From Chitinophagaceae bacterium (lineage in GTDB: Bacteria; Bacteroidota; Bacteroidia; Chitinophagales; Chitinophagaceae): DNA of 15,972 bases. Position numbers and translations under genes: made by a program. The notes below the pieces were generated by a model. That model ran no database searches and was not told the DNA's origin. It saw only the letters and a list, made by a program, of their open reading frames with translations. Of this stretch, positions 1 through 7,681 are shown in pieces (positions within the stretch are counted from its first letter, which is position 1; every line of letters starts with the position of its first letter). Location of the stretch: the NCBI GenBank assembly GCA_008080615.1, contig VIKJ01000040.1:1-15972 (forward strand). Reading direction: 5' to 3'.

Positions 1-781
1 TATGACAAGCCTCAATTAATTCGTGGTTAACCAAGGAGTAATGAGGGCTATAAATAGTAGGGGTAAATCCTAAAGCTTCAATTTGATTGGTAAAACTTTT
101 TTTATCAAAGTCTTCAATTAAAACAGCCGTTTTTATTGAAGGATATTTTTTGTGCAAGTATTGCAAACTGCGTATATCAAAAGATTGAATGGTAACTCTC
201 TCCGTAATTTTTTTAGACTGAATAACTCCCACCAGTAATTCTACAAACTCTTCTGGAGATGGATGATAAATATGATCTGTTTCTACTTGTATTTTGGTTT
301 CAATATTATACCGTATTGGTGCCCGCTTATTTGTTTTACAATAATTTTCTGCAGCATCAATCATATTGGCCAATGTTGGCTTTATTGCAGGAATCTTTTG
401 TTGTTGCGGAAAACGATTATGCATTTTCATCCCTACATCATAAGTAGCAATTTGGGCATAGTTCATCTGGAACATATTGAGGCCCTTCTCTTCTGCTTCT
501 ACAACGTATTCCCCATTTGGCTTAGTGGTGATTTCATGATTAAAAAAGGGTTCATGGCTTAGGATTACTTGCTTATCCTTAGTGATAATGGCATCTGTTT
601 CTAATGTAGTTACACCTAGTTCAATTGCTTTAAGCATTGCAGGAATGGTATTCTCTGGCATCAATCCTCTGCAACCCCGATGGCCTTGTTGATCGAAAGG
701 CAATACTTGCATAGCATTATTTTGTTGAGCAGATTTACATGCAATTAGCAAAATAAATAATAGCCAAGAATACTTTACCAT
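1..781 (-). CDS. Glycerophosphodiester phosphodiesterase family lipoprotein (3' end beyond window)
   Basis: The reverse strand reads open from ATG at 781 to the left edge: 260 residues without a stop, so the C-terminus is missing. Family enzymes hydrolyse glycerophosphodiesters to glycerol 3-phosphate and an alcohol. The N-terminus is a short hydrophobic stretch ending in a lipobox (L12-I-A-C15), so the mature protein is probably a membrane-anchored lipoprotein facing the periplasm. The GDPD signatures are in order: G33-HRG with H34 and R35, P42-E-N-T, E61-x-D63, H76 in the position of the second catalytic histidine, and an NIETK stretch at about 160-163 matching the usual strand with a metal-ligand Glu. 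The start lies 39 bases downstream of the Mrp/ApbC stop codon on the same strand, so the two are probably co-transcribed. The exact substrate cannot be read from the sequence. Confidence 0.9.
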   Translation of the reverse strand, partial: MVKYSWLLFILLIACKSAQQNNAMQVLPFDQQGHRGCRGLMPENTIPAMLKAIELGVTTLETDAIITKDKQVILSHEPFFNHEITTKPNGEYVVEAEEKGLNMFQMNYAQIATYDVGMKMHNRFPQQQKIPAIKPTLANMIDAAENYCKTNKRAPIRYNIETKIQVETDHIYHPSPEEFVELLVGVIQSKKITERVTIQSFDIRSLQYLHKKYPSIKTAVLIEDFDKKSFTNQIEALGFTPTIYSPHYSLVNHELIEACH

Positions 782-820
782 CCTATTGATGTTTAAATTA
801 AAATATGAAGGCCTAATTAC

Positions 821-1915
821 TTATTTAACCATTTCAATAATTTTCGTTTGGGGCATATTGGCATTTCTCAACGCAATATTTCTTACCGCCATTGCAGTGA
901 AATCTCTAAAAGCAGTTTGGCTCAAAGGCTCTTCCCCAACCATGGCAGGAACACCTTCGTCTCCTCCTTCTCTGATAGTTTGTACCAACGGAATTTGTCC
1001 TAAGAAAGGCAATTCATATTCTTCGGCCAAACGCTTTCCACCTTCTTTACCAAACAAATAATATTTATTATTAGGGAGTTCTGCAGGAGTAAAATAGGCC
1101 ATATTCTCTACCAATCCTATGATGGGGACACTGATTTGTGCTTGTCCAAACATGGCAATGGCTTTTTTGGCATCGGCCAATGCCACATTTTGAGGAGTTG
1201 TTACAATCACCACTCCTGTTACAGGTACTATTTGCATCAAGGTTAAATGTATATCCCCTGTTCCTGGTGGCATATCTATTACCAGATAATCTAATTCACC
1301 CCATTCTACATCCGTAACAAATTGACGAATGGCGCTACTGGCCATTGGGCCTCTCCAAACAACGGCATCTTTTTCATCTACCAGTAACCCAATACTCATT
1401 AATTTAATTCCAAATTTTTCTAGGGGAACAATCACACCCTTTCCGTCTACTTCTTTCATCATAGGTCTAGCTCCTCTAACACCAAACATCATAGGAACAC
1501 TTGGCCCGTATATATCGGCATCCATTAAACCTACTGATGCGCCTCCTTCGGCCAAAGCAAGAGCCAGATTAGCTGAAACAGTGCTCTTACCCACTCCTCC
1601 TTTTCCACTAACAACTGCTATAATATTCTTTACTCCTCCCAAAACTTTTTGATCATCTTTACGAGTAGTAGAGGTATTTGAAGTGAAATTCACTTTTACA
1701 ATTGCCTCCTTATTTACCAATAATTTTACTGCGTTTTCACTTGCTCGCTGCATCATGTCTTTCATAGGGCATGCGGGGGTAGTTAATACAATGGTAAAAC
1801 TTACATTATTGCCATCAATAGCAATGTCTTTAATCATATTCAGGGTTACCAAATCCTTGCCCAAATCGGGTTCTTGCACATTACTCAGGGCTTTTAAAAT
1901 ATCATCTATTGTCAT
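821..1915 (-). CDS. apbC: Mrp/ApbC family iron-sulfur cluster carrier ATPase
   Basis: This cytosolic P-loop NTPase belongs to the Mrp/NBP35 family, which carries Fe-S clusters to apoproteins. Residues 1-75 or so form a DUF59/MIP18-like domain containing a T-P-A-C-P stretch (C49 when counted from the ATG at 1915). The NTPase domain follows, with a deviant Walker A (GKGGVGKST, about 104-112), DADIYGPS (about 132-139) and the IDMPPGTGD motif (about 214-222). In many Mrp proteins a CxxC pair follows the VENM segment. Here that place reads ENMAYFTPAELPNNKYY, with no cysteine. I recall this form from other Bacteroidota, so it is probably a lineage trait. The length of 364 residues is normal. ATG at 1915 is preferred to the adjoining in-frame GTG at 1918. 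A perfect TAnnTTTG element lies upstream at 1950-1957. Confidence 0.93.
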   Translation of the reverse strand: MTIDDILKALSNVQEPDLGKDLVTLNMIKDIAIDGNNVSFTIVLTTPACPMKDMMQRASENAVKLLVNKEAIVKVNFTSNTSTTRKDDQKVLGGVKNIIAVVSGKGGVGKSTVSANLALALAEGGASVGLMDADIYGPSVPMMFGVRGARPMMKEVDGKGVIVPLEKFGIKLMSIGLLVDEKDAVVWRGPMASSAIRQFVTDVEWGELDYLVIDMPPGTGDIHLTLMQIVPVTGVVIVTTPQNVALADAKKAIAMFGQAQISVPIIGLVENMAYFTPAELPNNKYYLFGKEGGKRLAEEYELPFLGQIPLVQTIREGGDEGVPAMVGEEPLSQTAFRDFTAMAVRNIALRNANMPQTKIIEMVK

Positions 1916-1949
1916 CACGAAAGTTTTTGTTAAAAAAGGTTTGAGTGCG

Positions 1950-1957
1950 CAAAGTTA
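1950..1957 (-). promoter_or_regulatory. Candidate -7 promoter element for apbC-GDPD
   Basis: The minus strand reads TAACTTTG, a full match to the Bacteroidota sigma consensus TAnnTTTG. It lies about 35 bases before the apbC ATG, giving an inferred leader of about 25-30 bases. No convincing -33 TTG is present at the usual spacing, so the call rests on the -7 match and its position. Confidence 0.4.
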
Positions 1958-1961
1958 ACAT

Positions 1962-1982
1962 CCAACAACCTTACTTTGTTGG
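1962..1982. repeat. Inverted repeat in the divergent apbC intergenic region
   Basis: The arms CCAACAA (1962-1968) and TTGTTGG (1976-1982) are perfect complements around a 7-base spacer. The repeat lies where the -33 region of the apbC promoter would be and upstream of the candidate promoter of the gene at 2050. It could be an operator for a dimeric regulator. It has no T-tract, so a terminator is unlikely. A 7-bp inverted repeat can arise by chance in AT-rich DNA. Confidence 0.3.
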
Positions 1983-2019
1983 GAATTCTGTACTTTAAAC
2001 AAGAACCTAGGCAAAATTG

Positions 2020-2027
2020 TACATTTG
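2020..2027 (+). promoter_or_regulatory. Candidate -7 promoter element for the gene at 2050
   Basis: The plus strand reads TACATTTG, a full match to TAnnTTTG, 22 bases before the ATG at 2050. A weak TTTA at 1994-1997 sits 22 bases further upstream where a -33 box would be. The inferred leader is short, about 15 bases. Confidence 0.4.
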
Positions 2028-2049
2028 CTACAGATACAGCTGAACGTGT

Positions 2050-2703
2050 ATGAACCAAAAACTACTTTATTTCGGATTGTCCTTATTGTTTTTTCTCCCT
2101 ATCAAGGCTATTCAGGCCCAAGAAAATGGCAATCCCTACCGTGATTCTATTGTTCAGCTTTATGGGGTTGTAATGACGGCAGATAGTTTAAGGGGGATAC
2201 CCTCTGCTAGTGTGATTGTTGAGGGGAAAGGAAGGGGTACCATTACTACCAATGACGGGGTTTTCTCTATAGCTGTAATGAAGGGCGACCGGATCACTTT
2301 TTCTAGTGTTGGGTTTAAAAATAATACGATTAAAATTCCCGCCAATTTAGCTGAAAATCAATACAGTGTAATTCAATTATTGATTAGTGATACAGCATAC
2401 TTACCTGCAACCATTTTAAAGCCACGCCCTACCAGAGAGCAATTTGAGCGAGATTTTTTAAATAATCGAATGCCAGATGATGCGTATGAAATTGCGCGAA
2501 AAAATTTGGATGAGGCTCAACGCAGAATTTTATTGAATAGCTTACCTGCCGATGGTAGAGAAGCCGTAAACTATCAGTTAAGGCAACAAACCAATAAATA
2601 TTATTATGCAGGTCAAGTGCCTCCCATGAATATATTAAATCCTGCTGCTTGGGCCGATTTTATTAGTGCCTGGAAAAGAGGAGACTTTAAGAAAAAGAAA
2701 TAA
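2050..2703 (+). CDS. Secreted carboxypeptidase regulatory-like domain protein
   Basis: The function is unknown. The protein has 217 residues. Residues 1-24 form a signal peptide (hydrophobic core LLYFGLSLLFFLPIKA, cleavage near AQA/Q), so it is exported. Residues about 36-100 match the carboxypeptidase regulatory-like (CarboxypepD_reg) beta-sandwich: an LYGVV opening strand, a G-I-P-S-A-S-V turn, a TTNDG-x-F segment and the ITFSSVGF strand. In Bacteroidota this fold usually sits at the N-terminus of outer-membrane receptors or in small secreted proteins. Here it is followed by a charged helical C-terminal half (about 125-217) rich in Arg, Gln and Asn, ending in a WADFISAWKRGDF stretch and a lysine tail. 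No TonB-dependent receptor barrel follows. The next gene starts 23 bases downstream on the same strand, though the functional link to it is unclear. Confidence 0.75.
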   Translation: MNQKLLYFGLSLLFFLPIKAIQAQENGNPYRDSIVQLYGVVMTADSLRGIPSASVIVEGKGRGTITTNDGVFSIAVMKGDRITFSSVGFKNNTIKIPANLAENQYSVIQLLISDTAYLPATILKPRPTREQFERDFLNNRMPDDAYEIARKNLDEAQRRILLNSLPADGREAVNYQLRQQTNKYYYAGQVPPMNILNPAAWADFISAWKRGDFKKKK

Positions 2704-2726
2704 TAACCTTACTTAAATAGATCAAT

Positions 2727-3623
2727 ATGCTCATTCAAAATGTTACAGTGATTGGTGCTGGCACTATGGGAAATGGAATTGCACATGTATTTGCACAAGC
2801 AGGTTTTAAAGTAACCCTTGTAGATGTTCAACAAACACAGCTAGATAAAGCATTGCAAACCATTAGTAAAAACCTAGACCGTCAAGTTACCAAGGGCATC
2901 ATAACCGAAGAACAAAAAACACAAACATATAATCGGCTTTGTACCTCCACTAGTATCGAAAATGGTGTATCTATTGCTGATATTGTTGTTGAAGCAGCTA
3001 CGGAGAATATAGATCTTAAATTAAAAATATTTGCAGAGATAGATGCAGCAGCTCCTGCAGCGGCCATACTTGCCAGCAATACTTCTTCTATTTCTATCAC
3101 AAAAATTGCGGCAGCTACCAAGCGACCAGATAAAGTAATTGGGATGCATTTTATGAATCCAGTTCCGGTTATGAAACTGGTAGAAATTATCAATGGATAT
3201 GCTACTGACGCAAACATCACCAATACCATAGTAGAGCTAAGTAAACAATTGGGTAAAGTGCCCTGCGTGGTAAATGACTACCCTGGGTTTATTGCCAACA
3301 AAATATTGATGCCCATGATCAACGAAGCCATCTATAGTTTATACGAAGGCATTGCTGGCGTTGAATCTATAGATACTATTATGAAATTGGGAATGGCTCA
3401 TCCAATGGGGCCATTGCAATTGGCAGACTTTATTGGCTTAGATGTTTGCTTAAGTATTTTAAACGTGCTGTATACAGGCTACGGCAATACTAAATATGCT
3501 CCATGCCCTTTACTAGTAAACATGGTAACAGCAGGAAAATTAGGCGTTAAAAGCGGAGAAGGATTTTATGTTTACGCTGCAGGAAGTAAGGATTTAGTAG
3601 TAAGTAACCGCTTTAAAGCATAA
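2727..3623 (+). CDS. hbd: 3-hydroxybutyryl-CoA dehydrogenase
   Basis: This cytosolic enzyme interconverts 3-hydroxyacyl-CoA and acetoacetyl-CoA-type thioesters with NAD(P), in short-chain fatty acid or butyrate/polyhydroxybutyrate metabolism. The protein is 298 residues, a typical single-function length. The Rossmann fold opens with G10-A-G-T-M-G15, and D33 ends the second strand, where it usually contacts the cofactor ribose. The catalytic set aligns with the family by spacing: S120, H141 (in HFMNPVP), E153 and N191 (in GFIANK). The C-terminal dimerisation domain contains the G-M-A-H-P-M-G-P segment and a GEGFYVY ending. No crotonase or thiolase domain is fused. The start is ATG 2727, 23 bases after the previous stop. 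The DUF218 gene follows after only 2 bases, so the two are very likely co-transcribed. Substrate chain length cannot be read from the sequence; the paaH and fadB2 names cover the same family. Confidence 0.93.
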   Translation: MLIQNVTVIGAGTMGNGIAHVFAQAGFKVTLVDVQQTQLDKALQTISKNLDRQVTKGIITEEQKTQTYNRLCTSTSIENGVSIADIVVEAATENIDLKLKIFAEIDAAAPAAAILASNTSSISITKIAAATKRPDKVIGMHFMNPVPVMKLVEIINGYATDANITNTIVELSKQLGKVPCVVNDYPGFIANKILMPMINEAIYSLYEGIAGVESIDTIMKLGMAHPMGPLQLADFIGLDVCLSILNVLYTGYGNTKYAPCPLLVNMVTAGKLGVKSGEGFYVYAAGSKDLVVSNRFKA

Positions 3624-3625
3624 CT

Positions 3626-4387
3626 ATGTTTTTCATTTTTTCTAAAGTTTTCTTTTTTTTATTGTCGCCATTTAATTGGATTATTTTATTATTCATCGCA
3701 AGTTTAATTGTTCGTACAAACAGCATAAAGAAAAAGTTACGCATTACCATTTGGGTAATTGCCTTGTTATTTTCTAACCCTTTTATTTATAAAAGTATTT
3801 CTAAATGGTGGCAGCCTGGTTTAACCAATTTAGCTGCCAATAAACAATACAGTGCGGGTATTTTATTGGGTGGTTTATCTATGTATGATGCGAATGACAC
3901 AGGTTTTTTTGGCAACAATGCAGACAGATTTATTCAAACAGCCAATTTGTATCATAGTAAGCAGATCAATAAAATATTGATCAGTGGAGGAACAGGAAAA
4001 CTTCTCTCTAAAGAGCCTGCAGAAACAGATTTCCTTTACAAAGAACTGATTAGAAACGGTGTTAAGCAAGAAGATATTATTGTAGAACCCTTGTCTAGAA
4101 ATACGCATGAAAATGCGATTTTTTCTAAACGCCTATTAGATTCTTTACAGTTGGCTCCCCCTTATATTATTGTTACTTCTGCTCAGCATATGCGCCGTGC
4201 AATAAAAGTATTTAAGAAAGCTGGCTTTAATGATTTTATCCCTTACCCCTGTGATTACAAAGTAATTGAGACTAACTTTAACTTAGAAGACAGTATCATC
4301 CCAGATATTAAATTATTAAGTGACTGGAAATATTTACTCAAAGAAATAGTGGGCGTATGGGTTTATCAACTAACAGGTAAAGCCTAA
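3626..4387 (+). CDS. YdcF/ElyC-type DUF218 membrane protein
   Basis: The protein has 253 residues: two hydrophobic segments (about 7-28 and 38-56) and a DUF218 domain. The core motifs are visible: ILLGG (about 79-83), a DRFIQTANLY helix with R101, KILISGG (about 116-122), E154-PLSRNTHENA (154-164) and VTSAQHMRRA (183-192). E. coli relatives are SanA, ElyC and YdcF. ElyC supports lipid-II/enterobacterial-common-antigen-linked envelope integrity and YdcF binds S-adenosylmethionine, so an envelope role is possible but not shown here. ATG at 3626 follows the dehydrogenase stop by 2 bases, which implies co-transcription. The stop at 4387 faces the permease stop at 4389 with one base between them. 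Confidence 0.85.
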   Translation: MFFIFSKVFFFLLSPFNWIILLFIASLIVRTNSIKKKLRITIWVIALLFSNPFIYKSISKWWQPGLTNLAANKQYSAGILLGGLSMYDANDTGFFGNNADRFIQTANLYHSKQINKILISGGTGKLLSKEPAETDFLYKELIRNGVKQEDIIVEPLSRNTHENAIFSKRLLDSLQLAPPYIIVTSAQHMRRAIKVFKKAGFNDFIPYPCDYKVIETNFNLEDSIIPDIKLLSDWKYLLKEIVGVWVYQLTGKA

Positions 4388-4388
4388 A

Positions 4389-5279
4389 CTAAAGTTGATT
4401 TCCAAAAGCAATTAAATAAATGGCCAAGGCCGATAGAATAACACCCAGCCAATTGAGGCGCGATAATTTTTCCTTAAACAATATTGCAGCAACTAGTGTA
4501 CTAAATAATACAATGCCCATATTGTTCATAGGAATACTAGCACTGCTTTCCCAAGGGCTCGACTTTAAAAAATGAATTAAACACCAAATGGAAAAGTAAT
4601 TGGGAATGCCAATCAACACTCCTGCAATTAGATGCTGCCAGGCAAATTCTCTTTTCTTTAATAGATACTGTGCAAGAAGTATAATAAACCCAATAGTAGC
4701 AGCAGAAAAGAATCCGCTGATTAGGTAAGCATTGCTATTTTCGGGTGTTACATAATTTTGCTGAACATGATTAATTAATGCATCTAACAAACCACTACCA
4801 ATAAAGAGTACAACTGGTAAAAAGAATTTTAAACTTCCCCCATCTTTTGAATTTGCATTTAATTGATAGTTTGCAGGCAAGCAAGTAAGTACAACAGCAA
4901 CCAACGCAAGAATAACACCTACAAGTTTCCAGCCAGCAACCGTTTCATTGTATAGATAAACAGATAATACTACAGGAATAATTAAAGAAAGTTTATTGGC
5001 TACTGAAGCAACAGCAACACCTATTCTTTGCGTGGTGATTCCAATGATATTAAATATGGATACAAATAACGCACCCATAACACAAGCCCATTTAAACCAA
5101 GGCGTTCCAATAGCAGCTGCATCAATGGGAAAAGCACCGTTTACAAACGAACCTGTAATAACGCAAGTAATATAATTAAACACAATAGCAGGAAAAACAG
5201 GCACTTTATATTTTTCACAAACCTTAAATGCAAGTGTGAGGTAACTAGTGAGTATAATACTTCCTAATAAATAAATCAT
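4389..5279 (-). CDS. EamA/DMT family permease, possibly a riboflavin or related transporter
   Basis: The 296-residue protein is almost entirely hydrophobic, with about ten membrane segments and two-fold internal layout, as in the drug/metabolite transporter (EamA) superfamily. Recognisable parts are the VASVANKLSLIIPVVLSVY segment of the first repeat, the GWKLVGVILALVAVV helix, and the matching SIPMNNMGIVLF and NWLGVILSALAIYLIAF stretches of the second. The gene starts 25 bases after the ribD stop on the same strand, so the two are probably co-transcribed. Because RibN riboflavin importers are EamA proteins, a flavin-related substrate is a reasonable hypothesis, but the family carries many substrates and none can be read from the sequence. 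Confidence 0.8.
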   Translation of the reverse strand: MIYLLGSIILTSYLTLAFKVCEKYKVPVFPAIVFNYITCVITGSFVNGAFPIDAAAIGTPWFKWACVMGALFVSIFNIIGITTQRIGVAVASVANKLSLIIPVVLSVYLYNETVAGWKLVGVILALVAVVLTCLPANYQLNANSKDGGSLKFFLPVVLFIGSGLLDALINHVQQNYVTPENSNAYLISGFFSAATIGFIILLAQYLLKKREFAWQHLIAGVLIGIPNYFSIWCLIHFLKSSPWESSASIPMNNMGIVLFSTLVAAILFKEKLSRLNWLGVILSALAIYLIAFGNQL

Positions 5280-5304
5280 AAGCAGTTATAAATGGCGAGC
5301 AAAA

Positions 5305-6345
5305 TTATCGATTGTAAAAATACTGAATTTGATCTCCGCCAAGGGTTTCTTCTTTTATAGGAATAACCAATGGCAATTTGGGCGCATCTAGCCCTTCTTC
5401 AATAGTTAAAGCCTCATTGGTAATAACCCTTGCCTCATTCCAGTAACCCTCCTCTATAAAAGATTGTAATAGTCTAGCCCCTCCCTCTACCAAAATACTT
5501 TGTATTTGATTGGCATAACAATGGGCTATTATTTGTTTAACAATGCTTTCATTGGAATGAATTTGCACATACTGAACTTGATTATGGGTGGCTGTTTTTC
5601 GATAATTAAAAACAGTTACTGGTTCATCATCTGTAAAGATCTTTAAATCATTTGGCAACCGCAATGAAGTATCAAGCACCAAGCGTAGCGGCGACTTTCC
5701 TAACCATAATCTGGTATTCAAAGATGGATTATCGTTCAAAGCTGTATTGGTTCCTACCAAAATGGCCGCTTCCTCACTTCTCCAACGGTGCACCAGCACA
5801 TTGCTTAATTCATTTGAAATAAATACCCGCTCCCTGTTAGTGCCCGCAATTTTACCATTAGCAGATTGAGCCCATTTTAAAATAATATAGGGTTGCTTTT
5901 TAAGATGAAAATTAAAAAATCGCTTGTTCAATTCCTTACACTCAGCTGCTAAAATTCCCTCAATTACTTCAATCCCTGCACCCTCAACTAGTTGAATGCC
6001 TTTTCCGTTTACTGCATCAAATGGATCTCGGCATCCAATCACCAATTGTTTTACGCCATACTGAATGATGAGGTTGGCACAGGGAGGTGTTTTACCAAAA
6101 TGAGCGCAAGGCTCTAATGAAACATACAGCGTAGATTCTTTAATGAAAGAACGATTGGCCTCCTCCACAGAATTAAAACAATTCACTTCGGCATGTGGAC
6201 CTCCAAAAGCAGCATGAAACCCTTCTCCAATAATGGTGTTTTGATATACCAACACAGCGCCCACCATGGGATTGGGCGCAACATGCCCCGCCCCTTTTAA
6301 AGCGAGCTCAATACACCTGGCCATATACTGTTCGTGAATTCCCAT
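5305..6345 (-). CDS. ribD: Bifunctional pyrimidine deaminase/reductase of riboflavin synthesis
   Basis: RibD performs two steps after GTP cyclohydrolase II: deamination of the diaminopyrimidine ribosylphosphate, then NADPH-dependent reduction of its ribose. Counting from ATG 6345 (346 residues), the N-terminal zinc deaminase shows P24-N-P-M-V-G, H51-A-E53 and P79-C80-x-H82-x-G-x-T-P-P-C89. The C-terminal reductase begins near 150 with LKWAQSANGKIA. It shows HRWRSEEAAILVG (186-198), DNPSLNTR (205-212) and ILVEGGARLL (284-293). The reductase loop reads SANG where SLDG is common. An in-frame TTG at 6372 would add 9 residues, but that stretch contains the candidate -7 box, and family members start near MxIHExYM, so ATG 6345 is preferred. 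The gene diverges from prmC, and no FMN riboswitch fits in the 45-base gap. Confidence 0.94.
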   Translation of the reverse strand: MGIHEQYMARCIELALKGAGHVAPNPMVGAVLVYQNTIIGEGFHAAFGGPHAEVNCFNSVEEANRSFIKESTLYVSLEPCAHFGKTPPCANLIIQYGVKQLVIGCRDPFDAVNGKGIQLVEGAGIEVIEGILAAECKELNKRFFNFHLKKQPYIILKWAQSANGKIAGTNRERVFISNELSNVLVHRWRSEEAAILVGTNTALNDNPSLNTRLWLGKSPLRLVLDTSLRLPNDLKIFTDDEPVTVFNYRKTATHNQVQYVQIHSNESIVKQIIAHCYANQIQSILVEGGARLLQSFIEEGYWNEARVITNEALTIEEGLDAPKLPLVIPIKEETLGGDQIQYFYNR

Positions 6346-6359
6346 ATTAGTAGAATGTA

Positions 6360-6367
6360 CAAATTTA
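6360..6367 (-). promoter_or_regulatory. Candidate -7 promoter element for ribD
   Basis: The minus strand reads TAAATTTG, a full match to TAnnTTTG, ending 14 bases before the ATG at 6345. This gives a leader of under 10 bases and argues against the upstream TTG at 6372. No clear -33 box is seen. Confidence 0.4.
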
Positions 6368-6390
6368 ACCAAATGAACCTAAATTGCAGT

Positions 6391-7251
6391 ATGACCATTC
6401 AAGAAGGCAAACAATTGATCATAACCAGCATTGCTTCATTATACGATGAACGTGAATCGGGTAATATTGCCAGCTTATTAATGGAATGGATCACAGGCTT
6501 TAATAAAGTAGATCAATTGTTAAACAAACAAAGCTCATTGAATGAGGATGAATACATTAGTTTACAAAAATCAGTACTAAAGCTAAGTACAGGTGAACCC
6601 ATTCAATATATTATGGGCGAAGCTTGGTTTATGGGAATGCCTTTTAAAGTAACCCCCGATACATTAATCCCAAGACCAGAAACAGAAGAATTGGTAGATT
6701 GGATTTTGCAAGATTTAAATTTGCAAACCCCTATGCCATTATTGGTTTTAGAAATTGGATCGGGCACTGGGTGTATTCCTATTTCATTAAAAAAGAAAGC
6801 CCCGTATTTATTAATTGAATCTATTGATATCAATAAAGGGGCTGTGCATACTGCAACAGAAAATGCTAATCTATTAGAAGCGCCTATTGAGTTTACAGAA
6901 ATGGATTTTTTGGATGAAAGTAATTGGGATAAGTTTAGACCTTTTCATATAATTGTAAGTAACCCTCCTTATATTAAAGAATCGGAGAAGTCGAATATGC
7001 ATCCGAATGTGTTGGAATTTGAACCAGCTCAGGCTTTATTTGTTCCAGATAACGATGCCGTCATTTTTTATAGAAAAATTAAATTGTTTAGCGAGCAATT
7101 CCTTTTGCCCAAGGGTATCATCTATTTTGAGATTAATGAACAACTAGCCAAAGATGTACAAGGCTTATTTGAAGCAGAAAACTATCTTGTTGAATTAAGA
7201 AAAGATTTACAAGGAAAGGAACGCATGATTAAAGTAAGTAAACTAAACTAG
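6391..7251 (+). CDS. prmC: Peptide chain release factor N5-glutamine methyltransferase
   Basis: PrmC (HemK) methylates the glutamine of the GGQ motif in release factors RF1 and RF2 using S-adenosylmethionine, which supports translation termination. Counting from ATG 6391 (286 residues), the helical N-terminal domain runs to about 70 and ends in GEPIQYIMG. The IPRPETEEL motif follows (94-101). The SAM site is EIGSGTG (121-127), with D146 at the end of the next strand, and the catalytic signature is N191-P-P-Y194. The start at 6391 is preferred because family members begin shortly before such a helix. ATG 6373 would add 6 residues and ATG 6334 would overlap the ribD coding start. The gene diverges from ribD. 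Its TAG is directly followed by the exbD stop codon on the other strand, with no intervening base. Confidence 0.93.
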   Translation: MTIQEGKQLIITSIASLYDERESGNIASLLMEWITGFNKVDQLLNKQSSLNEDEYISLQKSVLKLSTGEPIQYIMGEAWFMGMPFKVTPDTLIPRPETEELVDWILQDLNLQTPMPLLVLEIGSGTGCIPISLKKKAPYLLIESIDINKGAVHTATENANLLEAPIEFTEMDFLDESNWDKFRPFHIIVSNPPYIKESEKSNMHPNVLEFEPAQALFVPDNDAVIFYRKIKLFSEQFLLPKGIIYFEINEQLAKDVQGLFEAENYLVELRKDLQGKERMIKVSKLN

Positions 7252-7656
7252 TTATTTTAATCCAGTATTGTCTACAGCCATTACAGGCGTAGCACCTAAT
7301 TTTTTAATCACTTGCATTACTTTAATTGCCGTACCCAAATGGGCAGTGCTATCTCCATTGATTACCACCGAGGGCTTATCGGTTTCCTTAGCTAAAAATA
7401 ATTTCAACTTAGATTCCAATTCATTCAATTCAATTTTTTCTGACCCAATAAACAATTGTTGCATTTTATCAACAGTAATCACTACCGTTTGTTTGGCCTT
7501 TGTATCTGCCTTCGCTTTTGGGTTAGATACTTTAATTACATTGGGATTTGCTAAAGTGGATACAATTAGAAAAAATAATAGCAAGATGAATAATATATCA
7601 TTTAATGCGCCAGTATGCACATCAGGATGTTTTCTAAGTCTATTGCGAATATTCAT
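7252..7656 (-). CDS. exbD: ExbD/TolR family biopolymer transport protein
   Basis: ExbD works with ExbB to couple the proton gradient to TonB-type energy transfer across the envelope. The 134-residue protein has a short cytoplasmic N-terminus, one membrane helix (about 20-38) and a periplasmic domain. The proton-carrying aspartate is present as D20 in GALNDILFILL, where E. coli ExbD has D25. The periplasmic part ends with the usual SVVINGDSTAHLGTAIKVMQ pattern. The start lies 25 bases downstream of the exbB stop region on the same strand, so they form an operon. No tonB gene is nearby, so the TonB partner must be elsewhere. The exbB partner is frameshifted in this sequence, while exbD looks intact. 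Confidence 0.9.
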   Translation of the reverse strand: MNIRNRLRKHPDVHTGALNDILFILLLFFLIVSTLANPNVIKVSNPKAKADTKAKQTVVITVDKMQQLFIGSEKIELNELESKLKLFLAKETDKPSVVINGDSTAHLGTAIKVMQVIKKLGATPVMAVDNTGLK

Positions 7657-7681
7657 TTTTGAATGATGCTATTAAATACGT

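Noticed and set aside
1329..1652. A 107-residue plus-strand frame opposite apbC
   Set aside because: Low-complexity Pro/Thr/Leu composition is typical of antisense frames, and apbC is clear on the other strand.
6346..6390. FMN riboswitch upstream of ribD
   Set aside because: The gap to prmC is only 45 bases, far too short for the aptamer, and no RFN-like motif is seen.
7268..7666. A 132-residue plus-strand frame opposite exbD
   Set aside because: It is the mirror of a well-supported exbD with a conserved Asp in its helix, and it shows no family motif.
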